Under the pieces are notes generated by a model. That model worked only from the letters and a program-made list of their open reading frames with translations. It was not told where the DNA came from and made no database searches. Positions 44,911-56,681 of a DNA stretch of 64,000 nt are shown here, one piece after another. This DNA comes from Pezicula radicicola (Eukaryota > Ascomycota > Leotiomycetes > Helotiales > Dermateaceae), in assembly GCA_003008705.1 (NCBI GenBank), contig PDUO01000004.1, positions 310,001 through 374,000 on the forward strand. The letters run 5' to 3'. The position numbers and the translations under genes were made by a program. Numbering within the stretch: the first letter of the stretch is position 1; every line of letters begins with the position of its first letter.

Positions 44911-46268
44911 AAGTGTTTGTTTTATATACCTGGTTGCTGGATATCAAAAAAAAAGTACTAAATATTAAGAGACAAGCCTATCCTGTCGCAGATATCTACA
45001 AGTGACAATGTGGGAGTCAAAAAGGATCTCCTCTAGTTTTGGAAACAAAATTTATAAGTATCTGTCTACAGAATCAGATTTCTCATACCTTCGTACAACC
45101 ACAAAGTCCCTTCTCCCTAAGCGAGCAATACAACTCAACCAAGCCACCAAAGAATAAGTAGGACCTAAATTAATCCCTAGCAATACAAAACCAAGCCCAA
45201 GATCCACACCCACCATCTACAAAATCCTAAAGCGCTTTGAAAAGTTGTACCCTGAGATAAATGCCGTAAAACTCAAAGTCTATTAAGAGATAAAAGCACT
45301 CAGTACAAAGACTTCTAGGAAGAAATGCCTTCAACAGCACGGTGTATTTCGAGGGCTTGAAGACAAAGCACTGAAGAAAGAAAGAAAGACCTAGGTTTAG
45401 ATTCAATAAAATAGGACAAAGTTTTATGTATATATGATTTTGCCAAAGCTACTATTCTATTCGGGTGATGCTAATATACAGTACCTTTCTTTTGAGCAAA
45501 GGGGAATCTAGACTTTCAATTGTGCTTTGGACATCTTACCCTTCTCGAGTTCCCGACGTTATTATGTCCAAGGTTTAACAAAAGAGAAAGGTGTATAGTA
45601 AATATAAAACAGTATTAAAGCTCTAACCTATTGTAGAGTATTTAGAACTTCATCTAAAGTTAGTTAATTCTGGCTAGTAGATATATAACCCGAGTTCCGC
45701 TACGAAGATCGTATAAGAATAGATTAAGTTACTCAAGTTAAGTGAGCTACTCAAGTCAAGTAACTTGGTTATTCAAGAAAGTTACCTAAACTCAGTAAGC
45801 CATATAGTGGTGTCAAATTCGACGGAAGCTATTCTTGTTTCTATGGATGGATATGAAGAGCATCTATTTTCCTACTGGTGCTAGGATAATTTAGATTTGT
45901 ATTGTGTAGTGACAATCTAGAGCAAGGGACTTAGGCTTTCTTGATATCGGGAACGTTAAGTCACACGTACTCAACCTATGTCACTGAATGCGTGTTATGG
46001 ACGAGTATCTAATTTCTTCTGCATTATCTTTATTCATTAAGGTAGGATGCAGTAGCTTAACTAAGTAGCCACCAGGGGTATCTAAATCTGTCCGTGATTC
46101 CGTAATATTCATACAAAACTCATAAGTTTGCTCATCTCCTCAAGTCCACCATCGCCCGTGGCGTAAAATGTAAACCCCAGTCTTTCACCCCTTCAAAGTT
46201 TGCGCCAATCCAAATACTTCATATCCCTCCCCTCGATCAGTCAGTTGCATACATCAATTCCTCCCGTC
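44911..46268. other. AT-rich convergent intergenic region
   Basis: Between the 3' ends of the aconitase and PHD genes. Contains a minisatellite copy at 45722-45795. No gene seen. Confidence 0.55.
45722..45795. repeat. 18-bp minisatellite (minus orientation, about three units)
   Basis: Minus strand reads GACTTGAGTAGCTCACTT and AACTTGAGTAACTTAATC as successive 18-bp units plus flanking partial units. Confidence 0.75.
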
Positions 46269-49262
46269 TCAATCGGCAGACAATACTGGCCATGATCGAA
46301 TTGCGGCTTTGCGTCTTTTGCTACCATTTGTATCTATGTTCGGCTCACTCATGTGAAGTTTTCCGTCTCTGAACACCGGCTCTAACGTAGCAGGATCAGG
46401 AACCCCGAATAATTCCTGTATATGGATCGCCCCCTGCCCATTCTTCCATTCATCTGACGCCTCTTTGTTCTGATGCTTATGCCACCCCATTGCCTTACGA
46501 TGCGCAACAGTTTCTGGACGTAGAGCTTTCCCAAAACGAGATGGGTGTTTGCGATTGCCGCGTGCTTCGATCTCAGTCCGTTTAGCGGCAAGGAAATCTT
46601 CCGAAAGTATTGTTCTCTTTGGCCATGCGATCCGTGGATCTATGTGACCCCATGCCTTCTCATTAAGTGCTGCCTCTCTATTCTCGCCGAAAATGTTATC
46701 CAAGGTTCTCTCGTCATAAGCTGCAGCCTTTTGCTGACGCTTGGCCTCTAAAGAATTTGCTGCGGGTTCGGGTATTTTAAAGTCGTCTGTATTTGCAGGC
46801 GAAGCACCGTTTATGGTGGCCTGTTGTTGTGTGACCGCTGACCTTCTGCCGCCGAACTTGAACTTCAAATTAGGGCCATTTACTGTCGCTGAGCCATCAA
46901 GTTGTTGAGGGAAACCAGTATGCTCAATTTCAGGAATAGATACATCACCCCTGTTGTCTAATGCTCCGTTACCAAGCTGTGGAGTGGTATTGTGTCCCGA
47001 CACGATTTTAGGTATATTCACCTGTTGTGGTCTTTGAAATCGTTCCGGCGGTGGTGGCATCTTTGCACGAGACATATCTTCTGCATGAGAATAATATACC
47101 CTGTGGTTGGGCATTTCATCAGAAACAATCTCTTCAGATGTGCCGTTTTGTGGCTCGTCTAAATGCATAGAATCGACCTGCTCTTGGGCTAAAAGCTCCT
47201 GCCCTTGGTCATTTGCCTGATTGTGACCCCCCTGGTAACGTGCTAAAAATTCCTTGACATCGCTAATCTTGATACAGTTAGGCATGCCACGACCCTTCGA
47301 GACTGCAACTCTCTCATTGAAGACTTGTGTTATGCCTTGGTTGAAAGCATCGAACGAAATGTTCTCAACTTTGCAGAGCTTAATGATGTGCTCTAAGAAC
47401 GTTTTGCCAACAGGATTAGGCCATGCTGGTAACTTGGTATGAAAGTCTTCACCCCAGAAATCTGCTATATTTTTTAAGTATCTTCTCTTGTACCTTTCCG
47501 TTTCGCCTAGGTCTTTTGCCTCCTCTTCAGGCTCCACATGTACAGGACCCGGTGCAAGAAAATTCCCAGAGGTCCCCGTCGGTTTTGTTGCTTGAGGGTC
47601 ACCATGGTATTGTCTAGTAGACCTGGATTCAGATGATGATGCACTTGCTTTGGGATCCTCAGTGGGATCTCCATCATCCACATCAAGCATCTCAGTATCC
47701 TCTGTGGTAGTTGCTGGGTTGCCACCATCTTCAGCCGCTGAGGTCTCGCCTGGGGTGCTAGCTAGGCTCGTCAGAGTGCTAGAAGAATGCTCGATAGTGC
47801 CTCCTGACGCCCTAAACTCGGATTCAAGCTGATAACTTGGACTATGATAATCCTCAGCACGTTCTATGAAGCTAGTGTTAGCAGCAGGATTATCAGGGCG
47901 CGCAGAACTGTGATGTTCTCGGGATGCAGATGGTTTCTGACCATTGTTTCTGGCATTGTCGGTCGTTGTTTGAGTATTTCGTGCTGAAACAGAGACTGGT
48001 GGCGGCAATGGTGTTCCTGACTCTGTTTCTAGGTGTTGCCTAGTAAATCCAGTCGGATCGTCCGCCGAAGATTGACCCAGGCCTATTTGCCGCGGTTTTG
48101 AAGATGGCATAGTTTTGCTAGAAGACAATTCTGAAGATAGGGTATTTGCAGCAATTTGGGTGCCGTAGAACAATCTCCGCGCTGAGAAAGTGGTGCTCTC
48201 TGGCTTGTGCCACTCCGCCCTGTTTTGCGTCATCTCGACAGAATTAGAAGGATTTCCCGGAGTGACCAAATGTCCCACGACGGGTTCTAGTTGAATGTCG
48301 TTGGATTTGCTATGATGCAGGTCGTTACTTGATTTGTCGTTTGACTTTCCTATTGGCTCAGATTGGAAAACGAGGTAAGAGTGTTGGCTGTCGGTAACCG
48401 GAGGTGCGTTTGAAGGCGCTTCATTGCCTGCCGGGTACAAACCGTCATCCATATACTCCGATTGACGAGTTGGTGCAGACTTCTTATACAATTTCTTTTT
48501 ATTGAACGCTCTCTTAGGAGATAATCCATGCTGCTGAGCCACATCCGACTTCTTCGCTGAAGCTCGTTTGTGTTGTTCTTCCATTTCATGTTGCTTGCAT
48601 AGTCGGTTGGCTTTTGCTCCCGCCTTCCAGTTATCAATACCTGATTTCTGAACCACAGGCCTTGTACACCCAATCCTTTCGCACTCTCTGCTGGAGTAGA
48701 GATTTCCTAAGCCATCCTTGCGGACTTTGTGGATGTTTAAACTCTCTCTGTTTGGCTCAGACATAGCATTAGCAGTCGTTGAACTGACCGAGTTACTTGG
48801 AGTCCGAGTAGTAATGGTTTGAATTGGTGTTTGAGCTACCGCTGAAACGTTTGCAGCCTTGAGTGTTGTCGGGTCTGGTTTTATGTCTACGGGTGGACTA
48901 GCATTTGCAGCTCTCAGTTTTTCCTGGCAGCGTTGACATTGCCAATTTTGGCTTTCAAGAAGTGTTAGCTTCTTTCAATATCTATTCTTTTATATGTCCT
49001 CCTAAGACTTCAATCGTCTCTGTAATGTTTGCAGATTGAAGAAGCAGAACTTACAGGACTGGCTCCCCGAATCTCATGTCTATTGCTGGACGATGGCCTA
49101 TGATCGTCAGACCAGTAGCAGGACCATGCAATGAGGTTTAGACAACGTACATATTGGGTGCCATTTCCTCTTGCAGCTGAAACACTGGACCAACGGTTTA
49201 ACTCTCTCTACTGCAGGCTCGGAACATTTGCGACAGAGGTTAGCTCTGCTTGTTGAAGACAT
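46269..49262 (-). CDS. PHD-finger protein of unknown specific role (945 aa)
   Basis: Exons 49262-49151, 49097-49055 and 48951-46269. Joined exons reveal an N-terminal PHD finger at about residues 8-65: LCRKCSEP, QCFSCKRKWHPIC and WQCQRC provide a C4HC3 zinc pattern. The frame beginning at 48764 alone would miss it. A second cysteine/histidine-rich block follows at about 130-180 (ECERIGCTRP...LCKQHEME). The middle is long, polar and probably disordered. A conserved-looking helical segment lies later (NIADFWGEDFHTKLPAWPNP, FLEHIIKLCKVENISFDAF), and basic KRTILSEDFLAAKRTEIEAR-type sequence near the end. PHD fingers commonly read histone H3 tails, so a nuclear chromatin role is likely, but the orthologous group is not recognised. 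It shares a 1.1-kb upstream region with the divergent Scy1-like gene. Confidence 0.85.
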
Positions 49263-49464
49263 CGATGATACCGAAGCAGCCTCATCAGCTTCGTTGTACC
49301 GCTAGAGTGTTTTTTTCAGCTTCATTATTTCTCTCAAAAAATGAAGTTGATGAATGATGAGGAAAGCGTCTCAGGTCTTTTCAGTTTCAAAATAGTCATC
49401 AACCTGCAGCTTCCAGCGGCTTCGCATCTTGATCAAGAAATCATAGTGACCGCCTCTACTAACT

Positions 49465-50008
49465 TCACTCAAGCTTGCATTTCACGATTGGTATTGCTAG
49501 CGCTGCCCACTGTCCACCACAGCCTTTGGTCATACGTCCTCGAGCAAGTAAACGTACAACTCCTGATAGTGGTGGTGCCCGGAGACATATTGTATCCCAT
49601 GATTCATTGCTCAGCTCAGTGACTCGTGAGAGAACAGTCTTGCCTGAATCGAGGGACTGCCAAGTGAACACAAAGATTGAGGAGAAAGCGTCCTCAGCCA
49701 TTGTCATAGAAATGCATGTTCTGGACCGAAACCTGCCAAAGCCTTGTAGCAGTCGGACCTTTTACCAGATGTTCATCATAGACGTATTTGCAGGATCGAA
49801 TGAAAGAGGCAAGACTTACGGAAGTATTTGAAAACCGTGGAGTTTCTGAGCGTTGGTCCATGGGTCTGAAATCGCGTCCTGAGTGCCGATTGTTTTGGGG
49901 TTGTGACAGCGCCGGTGTGGTTGTTGCGGTCCAGGTGAGTGGAAAGCCGTTTTCATGTACTGTCCTCTTCCGGTGCACGCGGTATGGTCCATCTGGATTG
50001 GAAGTCAT
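49465..50008 (-). CDS. Doubtful two-exon small protein (160 aa)
   Basis: Possible exons 50008-49820 and 49758-49465, with a GTAAGT donor and an AAAAG acceptor (61-bp intron), keep one open frame starting MTSNPDGPYRVHRKRT. No domain is recognised and the branch site is weak. It lies in the space between the divergent PHD and Scy1 genes, so it may only be promoter sequence that happens to be open. Confidence 0.22.
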
Positions 50009-50382
50009 GCCTGCGGCCCAGGATATGGTTGGGTCTGCATCAACAGCAACAACTATGCATTGGCGAGACTAGAATTGATGGTATGACATAGAGGATTTCA
50101 AGGCACGAAAATGGGGGTGATAATAAGTCAGTTGGCTGGAAGAGGAGGAGGAGGAGTTGGTGGAGGAGATGGAGAAGCAAAGTCGCGTCGTGGCGTCGTG
50201 CACGCGTGATCTGCTCTGGTGGCTATCGCGGCGATAAATGAATTCTGCCGACTACAATTCACACCCCGCCTGCTCGATCCAGCCTAGCGGCACAATCCAC
50301 ATGTCTGGAATTCGTGTTTCTGCTTCTGAATATCTGTTTCTTTCTTTCCCCTTTCTCCTTGCCTGCCGACTTCTTTCTTACC

Positions 50383-53069
50383 ATGGATTTCTTGAAATCT
50401 GCAGTCGCCTCGGCCATTTCAAAGGGTCCTCCTTTTCCCTACACCTTTGGCGATCGCGTTGATGTCGACCAGTCTATCTGGACACTGTACAATGGCACAA
50501 GGAGGGTCAGGATCTCTCATCTCCCACCTCGGCTTGAACGCTGACAAGGACACAGGAGGACGGCTCAAATTGCAGCATATTCTCTTTCGACGTTTCTGCC
50601 AACAAGGCCCGTTTACCTCTAGCTAGAAACACTGTTAAGAAACTACGAACCCTGCGACACCCCGGAGTCATCAAAGTGCTGGATTCAGTCGAGGTAGGGT
50701 GCTGAGGACAGCTTGCAAATTGGAAACATACCAACGATTTTACAGACAGAAACATACATCTATATTGCTACAGAGAGAATCATTCCATTGAGATGGCACA
50801 TCAAGCGGAAGAGCCTTAGCCCAGAAACATTAAAATGGGGACTTTTCAGTGTTGCAGTACGTTACAATGAACCAGCTAGTGCCTGTGGATCAACTCTAAA
50901 TTTCCTACTAATCTAGCAAACAATTAAATTCATAAATGATGAAGCATCTTCAATTCATGGCACCCTACGCATTGGCTCGTTATATACAAGTGAGAGTGGA
51001 GAATGGAGGGTGGGTGGATTCGAAGTATTAAGTAGCATCAAGGACGATGAGGCTATAATTTACGTATGTTTTCTGGGCAAAGAATTCTCTTTTCTAGTGC
51101 TGATAAAATTGTAGCATTATGGCAGCTTAGTGCCTGATTCTGGACGATATACTCCCCCAGAACTTGCGAAATCTGGCTGGGATACCATCAAACGCAACCC
51201 ACTATCTGCAGTCGACTCCTATAATTTTGGGACTCTAATATTTGAAGTTTTCAATGGCGACTTTGCCGGTGGTGATCAGGCCGGGCAAACAAAGAATATT
51301 CCTCCTAGCATGCATTCCAGTTACAGGCGGCTTGTCAATAGTAATCCCAAATCCAGACTGAGTGTCAGTGCATTCTTAGAGCAAGGGCGTCGAAATGGTG
51401 GTTTTTTTGAAACTCCACTCATAAAACTTACTGAGAGTGTGGACAACCTTGGAATGAAGACGGAGGAGGAAAGAGAAGTGTTTTTGAAGTAAGTATTATG
51501 TTCCAAGGACGGAGTGAAACGATGGACTAAAACATCACAGCGATTTAGACCAACTTTCGGATGACTTTCCAGAAGACTATTTCCAAATGAAGGTCTTGCC
51601 TGAGCTTTTGAAGTCAGTCGAGTTTGGTGGTGGTGGACCCAAAGTCTTCGGCGTGGTGATGAAGATCAGCACCAAACTTACAGATGATGATTTCGATGCT
51701 AGAGTTACACCCGTCATCGTGAGACTTTTTAGCAGTCCGGATCGAGCAATCCGAGTCTCACTGCTAGACAACCTACCATTAATGATCGACAGGTTATCAC
51801 AAAAGGTCGTCAACGACAAGATATTTCCTCACATGGTATGTTGTTTCTCGGTGTGCTACATTAAGTTATGTCACTCATCAAGTACAGGTAACTGGGTTTG
51901 TAGATGTTGCACCGGTAGTGCGAGAACAGACCGTCAAGGCCGTTTTAACCATCATAACCAAACTATCGGATCGTACCATTAATGGGGAGCTCTTAAAGTA
52001 CCTTGCTAAAACATCTAACGACGAGCAACCTGGCATTCGAACAAATACAACAATATGTCTTGGCAAGATATCTAAGAATTTGGGAGTTAGTACGAGAAGT
52101 AAAGTTCTCATAGCTGCATTCTCTCGTTCACTCCGAGACCCTTTTGTCCATGCTCGAAATGCAGCTTTGATGGCCCTTGCAGTGACATCAGATGCTTTCA
52201 GCGAAGATGACTGTGCAAATCGTATCCTGCCAGCGTTATGTCCCTGCCTCGTCGATAAGGAGAAACTCATTCGAGACCAGGCCAACAAAACTATAGACAC
52301 ATATCTACAACGGGTCCGTAAATTTGCTACAACCTTGCCGGAAACAGTGCTTCCCCCTCCCAGCACAGTAGAAGCATCTACTACCGCCGCTCCTCGAATG
52401 AGTACCCCTCAACCAAGTGCAAACGATGCAGCCTCCTGGGCAGGTTGGGCCATATCCTCCTTCACGAACAAAGTCTCCGCGGCAGCAGGGGACATCCAAC
52501 CCACATCTACTACACCTGATGCTCGTCCCTCCTCGGCACCACTGACCTCCCGCCCAGCGCCTACAACAGCTTCAGCATCTGCCCTACACCGCCAAGCCCT
52601 CGTCTCGCCTCCCACAGCCTCAACTCGCACCTCCACATCCTCTGCATCAAATGACTATTTCGCCTCTGCGGACACTCCAGCTGAAGAAGACATGGAAGCA
52701 TGGGGCGACATGGAAGAAGACTCTTTCTTCGACGCCCCAGCCGAAGCAACTCCTAAGCCTACGGCTAGTAAATCAGCAGCCAACCCCTTTGATGACGACG
52801 GTGAGCCCGATTTTGCCGGCTGGCTTGCAGCCCAAGCAGGAAAGAAGCCGAGTGCGAAGCCATTACCCAAGGGCCTCGCGAAACCTGCTAATGGCGGAGC
52901 ATCCTCGAGACCAGCTACAGCTACAAGGGGAAGTACTACAGCCAGTATTGGGACTACGGCAACAAAGAAAGTCGTTGCACCCGCGGCAAAGAAGCCAATT
53001 GTAAGCAAGAAAATCGACACTGCGCCAAAGGCGACCGATGATGAGGATGGTTGGGGTGACGGTTGGTAA
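50383..53069 (+). CDS. Scy1/Cex1-like (SCYL1) pseudokinase with HEAT repeats
   Basis: Seven exons: 50383-50505, 50556-50693, 50746-50856, 50917-51063, 51115-51488, 51541-51835 and 51888-53069, giving 789 aa. The N-terminal 270 residues have a kinase fold (VKKLRTLRHPGVIKVLDSV, YIATERIIPL, DSYNFGTLIFEVFNGDF) but lack the catalytic HRD and DFG motifs; GGFEVL stands at the DFG position, as in this family. HEAT repeats follow, for example VIVRLFSSPDRAIRVSLLDN and DPFVHARNAALMALAVT. The tail is Ser/Thr/Ala-rich and ends DDEDGWGDGW. SCYL1 proteins act in COPI retrograde traffic at the Golgi and, as yeast Cex1, in tRNA export from the nuclear pore. All internal introns are 50-60 bp; the first uses a less common GTCAGG donor with a GCTGAC branch. 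Confidence 0.95.
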
Positions 53070-54305
53070 TGTAGTTTTACAGGAATGATGTGGATGTAGA
53101 AATAACGTAAGGGACCTTTGCTGCTTTTTGGCGTTGAGAGATGGTGGCTGCATAGCAGTGGAGTTAGGATACCATTTGAGCAACACAGCACATTCAATAG
53201 ACTTGAAATGGCAAAGTTAATATCTTGTGATTGTTGGTGTTTACTCAAGTTTTTCGGCCCCAACTCGAATGAACCTTAGTTTGAGTGATTACTTGTTTGG
53301 AGTATTGCTTGGTTTAAGTTACGCATTTCTACAAGATGAAGCCCACTATCTGAACGGCAAAAGAGTCGAGTAAAATATAATTAAAATCTAATGTAGAAAA
53401 GTCTACTTTAAATACTAGAAATACTTTATATTTAAATTTTTAGGTATACTTATAGCCTAAGTTTAAGTTATATAAGTAGACGTACTAGGAGTGTTCCAGT
53501 GTAAAACAGGGTAGGAGCACAGAGTTATGGGAACCCACTGTATACTCACTATACAATATAATTCTCCCTCTCGCTTAGCAACCGAAGAAGACCTATGCAT
53601 TTAACCACAATTACATAAACTTGAACAAACTTGCACAGACTGCTATATAATAGTCTTTTCCTATATAGTCCTTGCCTAAAATGGTTAGCTATAACGTTTT
53701 AACAAGTAAATTGTTTTAAGCAGGCACACGCAAACATATTGCCAGAGGTAGCGGGGTGAGGAATGAGACCCAGCTATTCCACGATTATAGCTTATATTGA
53801 ACCACTCGGGAAGCAGCAAACTAGAATACACAACTCGTAGTCAATATGCAGCTAACATACAGTGGAAAAGGGATCGTTGTATTTACAAATTAGTAAGCTA
53901 AACCCATAGCAATACTTCACGAACGCTTCTACTAATGGATATTTGGGCACAAAATACTTTCGCCAGTGCGAATCAAGTCTTTTGCAGTAGTCTTCCTGTC
54001 ACAAGAATCAAGATAACAACTGACATCAGGTTAGTTCCTGGCTTAAGTTTTCATGTTATAGGCCATTTCACTATCCTATATCAAAGCCACATGCCTCTTT
54101 GCCCTCGGGTATGAGCCGTTAAACGCCAAATCTTGCCGTTACGCCATATAAGCCAACGAAATGTATCCTCCATTCAATGAGTCACCCATCTGACGCCATA
54201 CTTCCATGATTGTAAACAGTTTTAAGAGCTTCGCCATCCGTTCCATTGTTAAACAATCCTCAATGACGAGGCCATGTATAATGTTACATCCCCCGAGTGT
54301 GATGC
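53070..54305. other. AT-rich convergent intergenic region
   Basis: 3' flanks of the Scy1-like gene and lst8. A degenerate array resembling the 18-bp minisatellite is at 53278-53324. No gene seen. Confidence 0.5.
53278..53324. repeat. Degenerate 16-18-bp array related to the minisatellite
   Basis: Three shortened units on the plus strand: AGTTTGAGTGATTACTT, GTTTGGAGTATTGCTT and GGTTTAAGTTACGC. Confidence 0.45.
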
Positions 54306-55528
54306 TCACCGAGACTCGGAATAGTCGTTGAGTGCAACGCAGACAGCACCACGGTGGTGGCCATTGTACTGACGAATTATCTGCTCACTGTGCAGCTCCC
54401 AGAGGCGAGCATAGTGATCAGAGCAAGCAGTGACTAGATAGGCGGAGTCAGCACTGAAAGCGCAGTCCCAGACCCAGCGTTGATGGCCGGTAAGAGTGCT
54501 CTCCAACTTGAATGGCTTGGCTTCAGGGGCCTCTTGGCCAGGAACGGGAATCATCTTCTCCAGGTCCTTGACTTCCCAGATCTTGGCGGTGTGGTCGGCC
54601 GAGCAGGTAGCCAGCTTCTTGACGTCAGGAGATAGTAGGACACGGGTAATGTATTGGGCGTGAGCTGGGAAGTGGACGATGGGAACTAGTTGGGTTTTCT
54701 CACGGTACTGAATGAGATGCCAGACAAAAACGTTACCCTGATAGGAAATTAGCAATTGCTCCCACAAGTTCAAGTGAGTGAGACTTGTCATATATACATG
54801 GGACTTACAGTGTTGGTACCGGCGCAAAGAGTAGACCCGTCGCTTGCAACAGTAACACTAGAAACGGAGACATCATCCTCCGGAATAAGTTGGTGGGAAC
54901 AATTATTCTCTGCCAGGTCCCAGATACGGACACTTCCACCACGATCACAGCTGATAATCTCTCCTTGGTTTGGGTGGATGACTACATCGTTAACTGGAGA
55001 TCCATGAAGATAGCTGCGTTGAACCGTGCCGCTACGGGTCTCCCAAATCTTGACAGTGCCATCCTCCGAACTAGTAACCATCCACTTTCCCTCGCAATGA
55101 AAGGCGACGCCAGTAATGTTCCCGGTGTGACCTTCAAAAGTCAAGAGCGGATTGGGATTTGTGGATTTGATGTCGTAGAGCTTGACAGTGTGGTGGCCTG
55201 CAGCCGCGAGGTAGCGCTTATCTGGGGAAATGCATAGTCGGTTGACTTGGGAGTCAGGGTGTTGGATAGTTCGAGAGCAGATACCTGAAAGGGCCTCCCA
55301 GAACCTAGAGGTACTCGTGGTCAGAAATGCGCCCACCTATGCGCGCAGCGGTGCGCCAGCTTGGAATGGGCTCTCTCACCGAATTGTGTGATCATAGCCA
55401 GCTAAACAACGTCAACATTCTTCTCAGCATCGCTCGAAAGTTGGATCTCTATAGTAGGGATCGTGGTGGGGTGTATGGGTATGGGTAGGAAGTTTGGTGA
55501 ACTTACCAGTTGCCAGAATTACAGACAT
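54306..55528 (-). CDS. lst8: Lst8, WD40 subunit of TOR complexes
   Basis: Exons 55528-55507 (22 nt), 55401-55380 (22 nt), 55304-54809 and 54737-54306 give 323 aa. The assembled start MSVILATAGYDHTIRFWEAL is the highly conserved Lst8 N-terminus. Seven WD repeats are readable, for example YLAAAGHHTVKLYDI, WMVTSSEDGTVKIWET, EIISCDRGGSVRIWDLAE, KLATCSADHTAKIWEV and YLVTACSDHYARLWEL. Lst8 binds the TOR kinase domain and is a core part of TORC1 and TORC2, which control growth, nutrient response and the actin cytoskeleton. The C-terminus (VCVALNDYSESR) stops just where a GGTGAGC donor-like sequence begins, but no further exon is needed for the family. Two consecutive 22-nt coding exons make the start easy to miss. 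Confidence 0.97.
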
Positions 55529-56681
55529 CTTGTCCTACTCAAGGAATCTCCCAAATACCAAAGGGGTCTGCGGCAACAGCAGCTCTCTAGAAAGTATTAT
55601 TCATGAGCAAAGCAGACATTGAAATAGAATCCAAAAGGTTCTCTTGCAGCCTGAACTTCTCGACTCGAGAATATCGCAGCTATGAGACAGCTCGGACCAA
55701 TGACAAGTGAACGGCACCGGTCGGATTATTATCCGAGATTTAACGACATCCTATCACACGAAGTTCGAATTAGTGCAGCACTCCAGGCAACACCGCGCAA
55801 ACTTATCGGCTGAACTGGAGGAAGAAAGGAATCTCTTCAAATTCAGAGTTAAACCCCACCTCAACATCTAGGACTCTTCAACTTAACTACTCCCAACCGC
55901 CACAAATTTTCCCCTTATCAGTGACAGAGGCCCTTGGGTAATATAGACTTGCACGGCAAGTCGCGTTCGAGCCTCTTGACATACATTTCTCAGGGGAAAC
56001 CAAAGACTGCAACCATCTGTACCTACGTACATTACACACTCCTTCTCCATATAACAAAGGTCGGCGGTGAATTCTTCAACTGTATAACTGTCGTCACATC
56101 GTCAGTGGGCATCATCGATAGTCCACGCAGCTTGCTGCTTGAAGGCAATCTGAAGCCCGCACCCATCTCATGTTCTGCGAGAGAAGCCGAACAACATTCA
56201 ACTGCGGAGTCAGGCTTTAAAGGCCTTTTGAAACGGTAGACCAACTTTGGTCTTGAAGTCTTCTTGAATCACTGAGCATCGTTCTTCAGCTCATAGGAAC
56301 AACAACTGGGCGTTGAGTCCCTCATCGATATATGTGGATAGCCTAGCTGTAGGCTTTGACACACAAGGTTTGCAACTTGGAGTACTTTTTCAGCCACTGC
56401 AAATCATTCTCCGCCATATATCGATGCGCATCAACCCTTTCTTCAAACACAACGCCTTTGTTCCAGTAGTGTCATCCATCACCATCCATGGGTAAAGACA
56501 TAGACAAAGTGTAATCTTGCACTTCCGCGCAGAAACCATCCTTTCTCCCATTGATCAGGAATTAACATAGCGACAACATCCAATATCTTGCTTTATCCGT
56601 TTGGTTTTACGCCTGGTGCAATATCAGCTTGCCATTCAAGTCAGTCCAGTAAGTTTCAGTGATTGAAGGTAGCCTCGCATA
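55529..56681. promoter_or_regulatory. Shared upstream region of lst8 and the 793-aa orphan gene
   Basis: No accepted gene in 1.15 kb. Short frames at 55934-56239 and 56313-56495 look like 5' leader sequence. Confidence 0.45.
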
